Positions 1 through 6,274 of a stretch of 7,564 nucleotides of DNA are shown here, one piece after another. The DNA is from Peptoniphilus_A hominis (GTDB taxonomy: Bacteria > Bacillota > Clostridia > Tissierellales > Peptoniphilaceae), in the NCBI RefSeq assembly GCF_040096015.1, contig NZ_JBBMFO010000045.1, forward strand, positions 1-7,564, given 5' to 3'. Position 1 is the stretch's first letter. The number at the start of each line of letters is the position of its first letter. A program made the position numbers and the translations under genes. The notes under the pieces were generated by a model, which saw only the letters and a list, made by a program, of their open reading frames with translations, was not told the origin of the DNA and made no database searches.

Positions 1-57
1 TACTATGCAAGAGTTATGGAATCAAAAGCCGAGAAAAAAGAATTAAAAGCAGCATAA
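1..57 (+). CDS. C-terminal end of an unidentified protein (5' truncated by window edge)
   Basis: The frame starting at base 1 is open and reads YYARVMESKAEKKELKAA before a TAA stop at 55-57. The 18 visible residues form a Lys/Glu/Ala-rich, probably helical and charged tail. This would suit the cytoplasmic end of a membrane protein or the end of a soluble one. No family can be assigned from so little. The gene runs toward the YfcC operon (convergent), and the two hairpins at 80-100 and 144-169 separate them. It is treated as real because of its codon usage and the position of its stop just before the hairpins. Confidence 0.5.
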   Translation, partial: YYARVMESKAEKKELKAA

Positions 58-79
58 GACTTTGAAAACACTAAAAAAC

Positions 80-100
80 AAGCCGAAAAATAATCGGCTT
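80..100 (-). terminator. Hairpin, possible back-up terminator
   Basis: A 7-bp perfect stem (AAGCCGA 80-86 with TCGGCTT 94-100) closes a 7-base loop. On the minus strand the stem is followed by TGTTTTTTAG, a usable U-tract. On the plus strand it is followed by AATTGTAATG, which is poor. It lies 22 bases after the stop of the + strand gene, so it may also mark that gene's 3' end. Orientation is uncertain. Confidence 0.4.
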
Positions 101-130
101 AATTGTAATGCTCAAAACTAATAAATAAAT

Positions 131-169
131 AAAGAAAAGAAAAATAACCCGAAAATAAATTCGGGTTAT
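131..169 (-). terminator. Rho-independent terminator of the YfcC operon
   Basis: A 10-bp perfect stem (ATAACCCGAA 144-153 with TTCGGGTTAT 160-169) closes a 6-base loop. Read on the minus strand it is followed at once by TTTTCTTTTCTTT (143 down to 131), a good U-tract. It sits 54 bases after the stop codon of the last gene of the minus-strand operon, as expected for the operon terminator. Plus-strand read-out after the stem is not U-rich. Confidence 0.8.
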
Positions 170-222
170 GCTTGACTTTTGTTAGCAGGTTTTTATTGGG
201 ATTTTATGAGTTAAAGTATTTT

Positions 223-1602
223 TTAAAAAATATACACTGCTATAGAAATTAATACTATCTGAAGAATTGTCATTATTAAAAACAAAGGACTTACAAACTT
301 GTACCAAGTATCTATTGGTATACCCATTAGTCCGCATTGCAATATACAAGCTGTTGGCCAAAATATATCAGAAAAACCATCACCAAATATATAAGCAATT
401 ATTGCTATTTCTCTGTTTAGTCCAATAAGATCAGAAACTGGTAACATTATTGGGAGGGTTAAAGTTGCTTGACTCGAAGACCCAGTTACAAAAAAATTAA
501 TAACATTTTGGATGAATAGCATAATATTTGCAGAAATAATTTTGTGTGAATTATTCAGCAATGTTGACAAATAATATACTACTGTATCCGATATTAAAGC
601 CTCATTCATAATAATTATTATTCCTCTTGTAAAACCTACAACTAAGACAGAAGATATTACGTCTTTAGTTGATAATATAACTTCTTTGCAGATTTTATTT
701 GCGCTCCAGCCACTAATAGCTCCTGCAATAACACCCATCATCAAAAACCACGCTGCAATTTCATCAATATACCAGTCCCAAAAAGCAGTCCCGCATAATA
801 ATACAACAATTGTTATAATAAAAGATATGAGCGATAAAAAATGTCTTTTTGTAGGTTCAAGACTTTCTTCGATTTTACTTTCATTAAAATCTTCTTTAAA
901 AAGTGATAACTCTGGATTAGAGTAAATTTTGTTTGCATATTTAATAATGTATAAGGCTGCTGTAGCCTGAAAAATAATAAACACAACAATTCTATACCAT
1001 ATTCCCACATTTACTGGAAGACCTGCTAATTCTTTAGCAATGCCTATAGAAAACGGATTAGTTGTTGCAGCTGAGAATCCAGTTGCTACCCCTAAAAATA
1101 CAATTGAGCCTCCAACAATTCTGTCATATCCTAGTAAGATAAATAGCTGAATAAAAACCGGTATTAATCCATATACTTCTTCAAATATTCCCAATGTGGA
1201 TCCAAGTATTCCAAAAACAAAGACACAAATTACAATTAATAGGTTGTTATTTCCATCAAGTCTTTTAATTAAAGCATTAATATAAGTGTTCAAGGTCCCA
1301 TTTACTACTAAGATATTTACAAAGCTATATGCAAATATTATTAGAAAAAGTATATTAGCCGAACTTACATATCCTTTTTGAATAGCCAAAAAAATATCAA
1401 ATAGATTGGGAGACTTCCCTTCTACGAACTCAAAGGAGTTTGGTACTACTACCGTTTTCCCAAGAACTTCGTCCTCAACTCTTGTATATTGACCAGATGG
1501 AATAATGTAAGTTAGTATACTTACTATTATTAATATGCTCATCAGAATAACATAAGTGTGGGGCATTTTAACATTTTCGAATTTTCTTTTTATTTTTTCC
1601 AT
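223..1602 (-). CDS. YfcC/DcuC-family permease, second paralogue of the operon
   Basis: Integral membrane permease of 459 residues, near the usual length of the YfcC family (related to DcuC and ArcD-type carriers; some members are annotated as basic amino acid or C4-dicarboxylate carriers). The N-terminal signature KMPHTYVIL is at residues 12-20, followed by the first membrane helix and IPSGQYTRVED. Further conserved stretches are GIFEEVYGLIPV (138-149), ATTNPFSIGIAKELAGLP (179-196), VGFTRGI (322-328), TGSSSQATLTLPIM (373-386) and FWPTAC...CGLMG (414-427). Many hydrophobic segments are separated by a charged cytoplasmic loop near 225-255. It begins at ATG 1602 behind a strong AGGAGGT site, 27 bases after the amidohydrolase stop, and is the last gene before the terminator. 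It is clearly a paralogue of the 2773-4176 gene, sharing the same motif order. Substrate is unknown; an amidated or amino-acid-like solute is inferred from the neighbouring hydrolase. Confidence 0.88.
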   Translation of the reverse strand: MEKIKRKFENVKMPHTYVILMSILIIVSILTYIIPSGQYTRVEDEVLGKTVVVPNSFEFVEGKSPNLFDIFLAIQKGYVSSANILFLIIFAYSFVNILVVNGTLNTYINALIKRLDGNNNLLIVICVFVFGILGSTLGIFEEVYGLIPVFIQLFILLGYDRIVGGSIVFLGVATGFSAATTNPFSIGIAKELAGLPVNVGIWYRIVVFIIFQATAALYIIKYANKIYSNPELSLFKEDFNESKIEESLEPTKRHFLSLISFIITIVVLLCGTAFWDWYIDEIAAWFLMMGVIAGAISGWSANKICKEVILSTKDVISSVLVVGFTRGIIIIMNEALISDTVVYYLSTLLNNSHKIISANIMLFIQNVINFFVTGSSSQATLTLPIMLPVSDLIGLNREIAIIAYIFGDGFSDIFWPTACILQCGLMGIPIDTWYKFVSPLFLIMTILQIVLISIAVYIF

Positions 1603-1610
1603 ACCATCAC

Positions 1611-1617
1611 ACCTCCT
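1611..1617 (-). promoter_or_regulatory. Strong ribosome binding site of the downstream YfcC permease
   Basis: The minus strand reads AGGAGGT, a near-perfect Shine-Dalgarno, followed after 8 bases by ATG at 1602. A closer ATG (1607-1605) is in another frame and too near the site, so 1602 is the start. Its strength suggests the last gene of the operon is translated independently. Confidence 0.8.
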
Positions 1618-1629
1618 AGCTTTAAGATG

Positions 1630-2754
1630 TTATACTAATTTGTTACCTCTTACGAATACATTTTTTACTCTAGTAGTATTTGAAAATGGGTGATCTGTCC
1701 AAAAAACTAAATCTGCATCTAATCCCTTTTTTATATCGCCTTTTTTATCTTGAATTCCTAAAATTTCTGCTGGATATTTAGTAATTGCTTTTAATGCTTC
1801 AAGTTCATCTAAACCATTTTTCACACACATTCTAGCATAATCCACAAGATAGTAAATTGGAGTTACATCGTGATCTGCAGTTATGCAGAATTTTATTTTA
1901 TTGTCTGATAAATATTTTGCTGTTTCAAAAGTTTTATTCCAACATTCTTGTTTGCCTCTTGGATTCATTGAAGGTCCTAATATTATTGGATACTTATTTT
2001 CTGCTAGATAATCTATAATAGAAATTGCATCAGTTCCATGTACGATGACCATATTAATTTCATATTCTTTAGCGATTCTAATTGCTGTACAAATATCATC
2101 AGACCTATGGGCATGAACATGAATTGGTATTTCTTTGTTCAAGACTTTTAACATGTTTTCCATACCAAAGTCTTTTCTAAAGTATCCATTGCTATTTTCT
2201 TTTTTATACTTATATTCTAAGGCTTCTTCAAAGCATTTTCTCAAATTATATGCAGTACCCATTCTAGAGGAAAAACCGTGGTTTGCAGTTTTTGGATTTT
2301 CTCCTAAACTACATTTTATTGCAGTTTTTCTTTGAACTATCATCTTATCAGCTACTTTTTCGCCAAATTCTATGGTTGAACACATTCCGCCTACTACACC
2401 ATCACTTCCTGGACAAATACAAGCGGTAGTTACTCCCGCTTTTAAAGCTGATTCCACCGCCTTATCGAATGGATAAATAGCATCTAGAACTTCTAGTTCT
2501 GGAGTTAGTGCTGAAGAATAATCACAACAATCATCTCCCAATTGTCCCATTCCTTCCTCACTAATGCAAATATGGCTATGGGCATCAATTAAACCTGGTG
2601 TAATGTACATATTTGTAGCATCAATAACAATATCTTTATCGTCATTTATTATATTATCTGATATTTCGTGAATTTTTCCATCTATAACTTTTATGTCTCT
2701 TTTTACAAATTCTTTTGACTCATAATCTAATAAAAAACCATTTTTTATAAGCAT
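1630..2754 (-). CDS. Metal-dependent amidohydrolase (amidohydrolase superfamily, COG1228-like)
   Basis: Cytoplasmic enzyme of 374 residues with no signal peptide. It has the beta-sandwich/TIM-barrel arrangement of the superfamily: an N-terminal strand region (1-50), then ITPGLIDAHSH (51-61) carrying the HxH metal ligands H59 and H61. K147 in KCSLGENPK is a candidate carbamylated bridging lysine. HVHAHR (212-217) and IVHGTD (237-242) supply further histidines, and TADHD (292-296) contains the catalytic Asp, probably D294. The C-terminal GDIKKGLDADLVFW (339-352) is the usual closing sandwich segment. All expected metal ligands are present, so the enzyme should be active. Relatives hydrolyse amide bonds in dipeptides, N-acyl amino acids or cyclic amides; which one applies here cannot be told. 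ATG 2754 is preceded by GGAG at a rather long 12-base distance. It lies 18 bases after the upstream permease stop, between two YfcC paralogues, so it probably acts on what they import. Confidence 0.88.
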   Translation of the reverse strand: MLIKNGFLLDYESKEFVKRDIKVIDGKIHEISDNIINDDKDIVIDATNMYITPGLIDAHSHICISEEGMGQLGDDCCDYSSALTPELEVLDAIYPFDKAVESALKAGVTTACICPGSDGVVGGMCSTIEFGEKVADKMIVQRKTAIKCSLGENPKTANHGFSSRMGTAYNLRKCFEEALEYKYKKENSNGYFRKDFGMENMLKVLNKEIPIHVHAHRSDDICTAIRIAKEYEINMVIVHGTDAISIIDYLAENKYPIILGPSMNPRGKQECWNKTFETAKYLSDNKIKFCITADHDVTPIYYLVDYARMCVKNGLDELEALKAITKYPAEILGIQDKKGDIKKGLDADLVFWTDHPFSNTTRVKNVFVRGNKLV

Positions 2755-2772
2755 AACTTAACTCATCTCCAA

Positions 2773-4176
2773 TTAATATCTTATCGTTACTGCTACTGTC
2801 ATAAACACAAATTCTAATATAAGAATAATGATGAACAGTGGAGTAACAAACTTATACCATTTATCTAAAGACACTCCCATTAGTCCGCAACATAAAGCAC
2901 AAGCTGTAGGCCAAAAAATATCTGCATATCCATTACCAAATTGATAAGCTAGAGCAGCTATTTGTTTGCTCAGCCCTACTAGTTCGGCAGTAGGAGCCAT
3001 TATCGGCATGGTTATTGTAGCTTGACTCGTAGAACCGTTTATAAATATTTTTACAAGGTTTTGAATGATAAGCATTCCATAAGCAGCAAAGTACTTGCTA
3101 CCTGTACTAAATACTTTTACTAGCCCATAAACAATAGTATCCGTTATCATTCCTTGTTTCATTAAAACAGTAATACCTCTTGTAAACCCTACAATCAGCA
3201 TAGAGGACACCATAGATTTTGTTGATTCAATAAAAGTAGTACATATTTCAGTCGCAGAATAGCCACTAATTATCCCTGAAACTACCATTGAAAGCAAGAA
3301 TAGAGCTGCTATCTCATCTACATACCATTCTAATTTCAATACAGCATAAAGTAAAAATCCAATGGTACCAAAGAATAATAATAAACAAAGTTTATGTCTT
3401 GTTGTTAGTATTATATTATCTAAGTCTTCTAAGGATCTATTAGGAATACCTTCGATATTTGTTCCGTACATTATAGACTTAGTTGGGTCCTTCTTTATCT
3501 TTCTTGCGTAAATCATAACATAGGTTATGGCAACAACTTCCATTACAAAAAAGATAATCCATCTAAATTGCATACCTGAATACAAAGGTATACCTGCAAC
3601 ATCTTGAGAAACCGCGACATTATAAGGATTAGTTGTTCCAGCTGCATAACCTATGGAGACTCCTAGAAATATTGTAGCTCCACCAACAATGGCATCATAA
3701 CCTAAGGCAATAAATATACCTACCATAATAGGAAATAAGCCATAAACTTCCTCGTAAATTCCCATAGTTGAAGCTAAAAAACCTAATATTATCATTACTA
3801 TAGGTATAAGTAGTTGAACACTGTTCCCTATTTTTTTTACTAAAGTCCCAAGTGCAGCGTCCATAGTTCCATTTTTTGTCAAGAAATATACAAATCCATA
3901 GGCAAAAATAATTAAAAACATAATATTTGCCGCTTCTACATAGCCTTGTTGTAAGGCTAAAAATAAACCAAAAATACTTGGTGCTTTTGTCTCAACAGTA
4001 TGATATGAACCTGGTACTACAACCATCTTACCAGATACTGAATCTTCTATCCTGTCATATTCACCCGAAGGTATTACATGAGTGAGGACGAGAACGATTA
4101 CCATAATAGTAATAAGTATTACATAGGTATGTGGCATTTTAAAATTGAATTTTTTCGAACCTTTCTTTTCTTTCAT
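2773..4176 (-). CDS. YfcC/DcuC-family permease, first gene of the operon
   Basis: Multi-spanning inner-membrane carrier of 467 residues in the YfcC family. The motifs, numbered from the ATG start, are KMPHTYVIL (13-21), VIPSGEYDRIED (34-45), GIYEEVYGLFPI (139-150), GTTNPYNVAVSQDVAGIP (180-197), VGFTRGI (329-335), NGSTSQATITMPIMAP (380-395) and FWPTACALCCGLMG (421-434). A hydrophilic loop lies near 228-258. The open frame also allows a GTG at 4185, three codons earlier, but that GTG is part of the Shine-Dalgarno AAGAGGTGA (4190-4182), so ATG 4176 is preferred. It is the first gene after the MerR-type promoter and is followed 18 bases later by the amidohydrolase. It differs from its downstream paralogue in the TNP and GSxSQAT segments and in the cytoplasmic loop, so the two may take related but different substrates or work together. 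Exchange of substrate against product is possible for this family but not shown by the sequence. Confidence 0.88.
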   Translation of the reverse strand: MKEKKGSKKFNFKMPHTYVILITIMVIVLVLTHVIPSGEYDRIEDSVSGKMVVVPGSYHTVETKAPSIFGLFLALQQGYVEAANIMFLIIFAYGFVYFLTKNGTMDAALGTLVKKIGNSVQLLIPIVMIILGFLASTMGIYEEVYGLFPIMVGIFIALGYDAIVGGATIFLGVSIGYAAGTTNPYNVAVSQDVAGIPLYSGMQFRWIIFFVMEVVAITYVMIYARKIKKDPTKSIMYGTNIEGIPNRSLEDLDNIILTTRHKLCLLLFFGTIGFLLYAVLKLEWYVDEIAALFLLSMVVSGIISGYSATEICTTFIESTKSMVSSMLIVGFTRGITVLMKQGMITDTIVYGLVKVFSTGSKYFAAYGMLIIQNLVKIFINGSTSQATITMPIMAPTAELVGLSKQIAALAYQFGNGYADIFWPTACALCCGLMGVSLDKWYKFVTPLFIIILILEFVFMTVAVTIRY

Positions 4177-4181
4177 TTTTT

Positions 4182-4190
4182 TCACCTCTT
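4182..4190 (-). promoter_or_regulatory. Ribosome binding site that decides the permease start
   Basis: The minus strand reads AAGAGGTGA, five more A's, then ATG at 4176. The alternative GTG start (4185-4183) lies inside this site, which rules it out. The predicted transcription start (about 4190) coincides with the first base of the site, giving a leader of only about 14 bases. Confidence 0.8.
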
Positions 4191-4196
4191 GTCCAT

Positions 4197-4227
4197 ATTA
4201 TAAATCTTCAAGTAACTTGAACGTCAA
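4197..4227 (-). promoter_or_regulatory. Operon promoter with 19-base spacer (MerR-activated type)
   Basis: On the minus strand the -35 box TTGACG (4227-4222) and a perfect -10 box TATAAT (4202-4197) are separated by 19 bases (4221-4203). This is too long for efficient unaided transcription by the main sigma factor and is the hallmark of promoters activated by MerR-family proteins, which untwist the spacer. Transcription should begin near 4190 and cover the permease, amidohydrolase and second permease. Confidence 0.85.
4207..4221. promoter_or_regulatory. MerR-type operator, perfect palindrome
   Basis: TTCAAGT (4207-4213), a central A, and ACTTGAA (4215-4221) form a perfect 15-base inverted repeat lying wholly within the 19-base spacer of the operon promoter. 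Its right half covers five of the six bases of the regulator's own -35 box. Binding by the adjacent MerR protein would be expected to activate the operon and repress the regulator gene. Confidence 0.83.
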
Positions 4228-4245
4228 TGAATAAAGCTATATAAT
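4217..4245 (+). promoter_or_regulatory. Promoter of the MerR-family regulator
   Basis: The plus strand carries -35 TTGAAC (4217-4222) and -10 TATAAT (4240-4245) with a standard 17-base spacer, giving a start near 4252. Its -35 box overlaps the operator and shares base 4222 with the -35 box of the divergent operon promoter, so polymerase cannot occupy both at once. Confidence 0.8.
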
Positions 4246-4255
4246 TTATATTACC

Positions 4256-4263
4256 AAAGGTGA
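4256..4263 (+). promoter_or_regulatory. Ribosome binding site of the regulator
   Basis: AAAGGTGA is followed by six bases and then ATG at 4270, which fixes the start of the regulator gene. Confidence 0.75.
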
Positions 4264-4269
4264 TATTTT

Positions 4270-5010
4270 ATGAAGAATTATAATTTTAATATAGACTATG
4301 TCTCAAAATTACTTGGCATTCCGAAATCTACATTAAGGTTTTGGGAAGAAAAAAATTTAATACAAATTAAAAGAGATGATAACGGATATAGAGTTTATTC
4401 CACAAGAGACATAATAAACATTGCAGATATTATGTCGTACAAAGATTTAGGTATAAAGATTAGTGATATTCAAGATTTAAGCAGCAATTCACTTATTAGT
4501 CAAGAGAAATTTATTAACGAGTCTTTAATTGAAACTCAAAAACAAATTAATAACTATTATAAAATTCTAGACAACCTTAATAATAAAAAGAAACAATTAC
4601 AAAAATTATCTATACTACAAAAAAATGAGTATACTACTGAAAATATTCAGTTTGATACAGTTGTTGAATTTAATATTCACGATGATGATTTAATTAAGCT
4701 CTACTCCCAAAATACCTCTCTATATATACGGTATTATAACTCTACTGATATGGACATTGAAAAAAGAGGTATTATAGTCAATTCATCTAATGAAAAAAAT
4801 AATGTTTTGTGGACTAATAATAAAGAAAAATTTATAGTCTTTATGGTAAAGGAAATTGTTAATGCTGGTTATAAAAGTAATTTACCTGATAAATTAAAAA
4901 AAATAAATTCAAGTCTTAATACAGGGATAATTCTTTTAGAATATCTCACAACAGCTCTTGATAATGATGATATCGTAGATTATTATAAGGCATATCTTGA
5001 AATTAAATAG
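4270..5010 (+). CDS. MerR-family transcriptional regulator with unrecognised effector domain
   Basis: Cytoplasmic DNA-binding protein of 246 residues. Residues 8-31 form the MerR helix-turn-helix (VSKLLGIPKSTLRFWEEKNL, 11-30), followed by the wing DNGYRVYSTRDI (37-48) and the second helical pair to about residue 70. Residues about 78-115 (rich in Gln, Asn, Lys and Leu) look like the antiparallel dimerisation coiled coil, longer than in minimal MerR proteins. Residues about 125-246 form a mixed alpha/beta domain (IRYYNSTDMDIEKRGIIV at 153-170, a helical end with DYYKAYLEI) that should bind the inducer; its family was not recognised. The protein has only two Cys-free ligand-type regions and no CXnC metal or redox motif, so a small organic inducer is more likely than a metal. 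It is divergent from the permease operon, with a MerR-type operator in the gap, so it is the probable activator of that operon and its own repressor. Confidence 0.9.
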   Translation: MKNYNFNIDYVSKLLGIPKSTLRFWEEKNLIQIKRDDNGYRVYSTRDIINIADIMSYKDLGIKISDIQDLSSNSLISQEKFINESLIETQKQINNYYKILDNLNNKKKQLQKLSILQKNEYTTENIQFDTVVEFNIHDDDLIKLYSQNTSLYIRYYNSTDMDIEKRGIIVNSSNEKNNVLWTNNKEKFIVFMVKEIVNAGYKSNLPDKLKKINSSLNTGIILLEYLTTALDNDDIVDYYKAYLEIK

Positions 5011-5030
5011 CCCGATTTTCGCTATTATTT

Positions 5031-5067
5031 AAGGGAGATACATTTTTTATATCTCCCTTGTTCTTTT
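5031..5067 (+). terminator. Rho-independent terminator of the regulator gene
   Basis: A 10-bp perfect stem (AAGGGAGATA 5031-5040 with TATCTCCCTT, 5050-5059) closes a 9-base loop and is followed by GTTCTTTTAAA on the plus strand. It lies 20 bases after the regulator stop. On the minus strand no U-tract follows, so it is at best a weak terminator for the converging M20 gene. Confidence 0.83.
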
Positions 5068-5076
5068 AAAATATTT

Positions 5077-6260
5077 TCATATGTTATTTAATAAATCATC
5101 GCACACTGATACCATAGACAAGATTCCAGTAGATATAGCATCCTCACTAATTACTAGACCTGAGGAATGAAGACTTGCATTTTTTGATTTATAAATCCAG
5201 TCCCTAATCTATACATAGCAGCTGGTATAATTTCTCCATAATATGCAAAATCTTCAGATCCCATTGATGGAAAAGGATTATATATATAGTTTTCCTCTCC
5301 AAAATTTTTTATTATAGAAATTTCTATTATTTTAGAAATTGTTTCATTATTATTGGATACAGGTGTTCCTTTATTTATTATAACCTCAGCTGTTCCACCA
5401 AAAGTTTTACAAACATTTTCAGTAATCTCTTTTAATCGCTTGTGGAGAAACTCTCTAGTTTCCTCAGACAAAGCTCTGATAGCTCCCTTTACCAGTACTT
5501 CATCTGGAATTATATTATACGCCTTTCCTCCATGTACAGAAGAAATGGTTATTATACCTTGATCTAAGGGACTTAGCTCTCTTGATATAATATTTTGAAT
5601 TCCACAAATAATATTTCCTAAAATTATAATTGGATCAACAGCATTTTCAGGGTTTGCGGCATGTCCTGACTTTCCTTTAATTTTTATGTCAAAAGTATCG
5701 GAACAAGTACCCATTTTCCCATGTCTGTGATATATTTTTCCAGCTACGATATTAGGCCAACAATGAAGACCAAATATCGCTTGTGGAATAGGATCTTTGC
5801 TTAAAGCTCCATTTTCAATCATATATTTAGCGCATTCGTCTGCTTCCTCAGCAGGTTGAAAAATTAATTTTACAGTCTCATTTAAATTATCTTTATATTT
5901 ATTTAAGATATATGCACAACCTAATAAGCTAGTTGTATGAACATCATGTTCACAAGCATGCATGACTCCTGCATTAGAAGATTTATATTCTAAACTGTTA
6001 TTCTCATCTATTGGTAGTGCATCTATATCAGCTCTTATAGCTATACATTTAGAGCTTTTTCCTCTAATAATAGCAACTACTCCTGTTGAATTAATCTTTT
6101 CAACTTCTTCTATACCAAATTCTCTTAAAGTTTCTATTATAAAATCTGTTGTTTCATATTCTTTCATGGATAATTCGGGATTTCTGTGGATTTTTCTTCT
6201 AATGTTTATAAAAGTATCAATGTTTTTATTAACTTCATTTTTCACTTCATTAAAATTCAT
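5077..6260 (-). pseudogene. M20-family amidohydrolase (AbgA/AbgB, hippurate or IAA-amino acid hydrolase type), frameshifted near the 3' end
   Basis: Zinc peptidase-type amidohydrolase expected to cut N-acyl amino acids. Motifs in order: RRKIHRNPELSMKEYET (21-37), ADIDALP (78-84), MHACEHDVHT (100-109) with ligands C103 and H105, QPAEE (135-139) with catalytic E138 and ligand E139, GLHCWP (164-169) with H166, the dimerisation-domain GKSGHAANPENAVDP (196-210) and GSEDFAYY (334-341). As read, the frame stops at 5154 after 368 residues with an unrelated tail of eight residues. Adding one base to the six-A run at 5180-5185 continues into NASLHSSGLV and an ordinary M20 tail to a TGA at 5077, 394 residues in all. 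The lost segment carries the last metal ligand (H365). A second oddity is Glu at 104 where the family nearly always has Gly (CGH). ATG 6260 has a good AAAAGGAG site overlapping the abgT stop. It could be a true pseudogene, a phase-variable gene or a homopolymer sequencing error. Confidence 0.85.
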
Positions 6261-6266
6261 AAATTG

Positions 6267-6274
6267 CTCCTTTT
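6267..6274 (-). promoter_or_regulatory. Ribosome binding site of the M20 gene, overlapping the abgT stop
   Basis: The minus strand reads AAAAGGAG, then six bases, then ATG at 6260. The site overlaps the TAA stop of abgT (6275-6273), showing that the two genes form one translationally coupled unit. Confidence 0.75.

Noticed and set aside
686..925. Open frames of 65-79 codons inside the second permease, on either strand
   Set aside because: They overlap the full-length YfcC coding frame, lack ribosome binding sites and show no protein-like pattern of their own.
1603..1629. Possible internal promoter before the second permease
   Set aside because: Only a strong Shine-Dalgarno is present in the 27-base gap; no -35/-10 pair with acceptable spacing was seen there.
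2135..2335. A 66-codon + strand open frame opposite the amidohydrolase
   Set aside because: It is antisense to the amidohydrolase coding region, with no start signal; a shadow of the AT-rich codon usage.
5180..5186. Programmed -1 ribosomal frameshifting at the A-run of the M20 gene
   Set aside because: A P-site slip on AAA would reach the restoring frame, but there is no full X XXY YYZ heptamer in the right phase and no obvious stimulatory hairpin just downstream; a plain indel explains the data better.
5353..5562. A 69-codon + strand open frame opposite the M20 gene, and a similar one at 6801-7013 opposite abgT
   Set aside because: Both are antisense to recognised protein families and lack translation signals.
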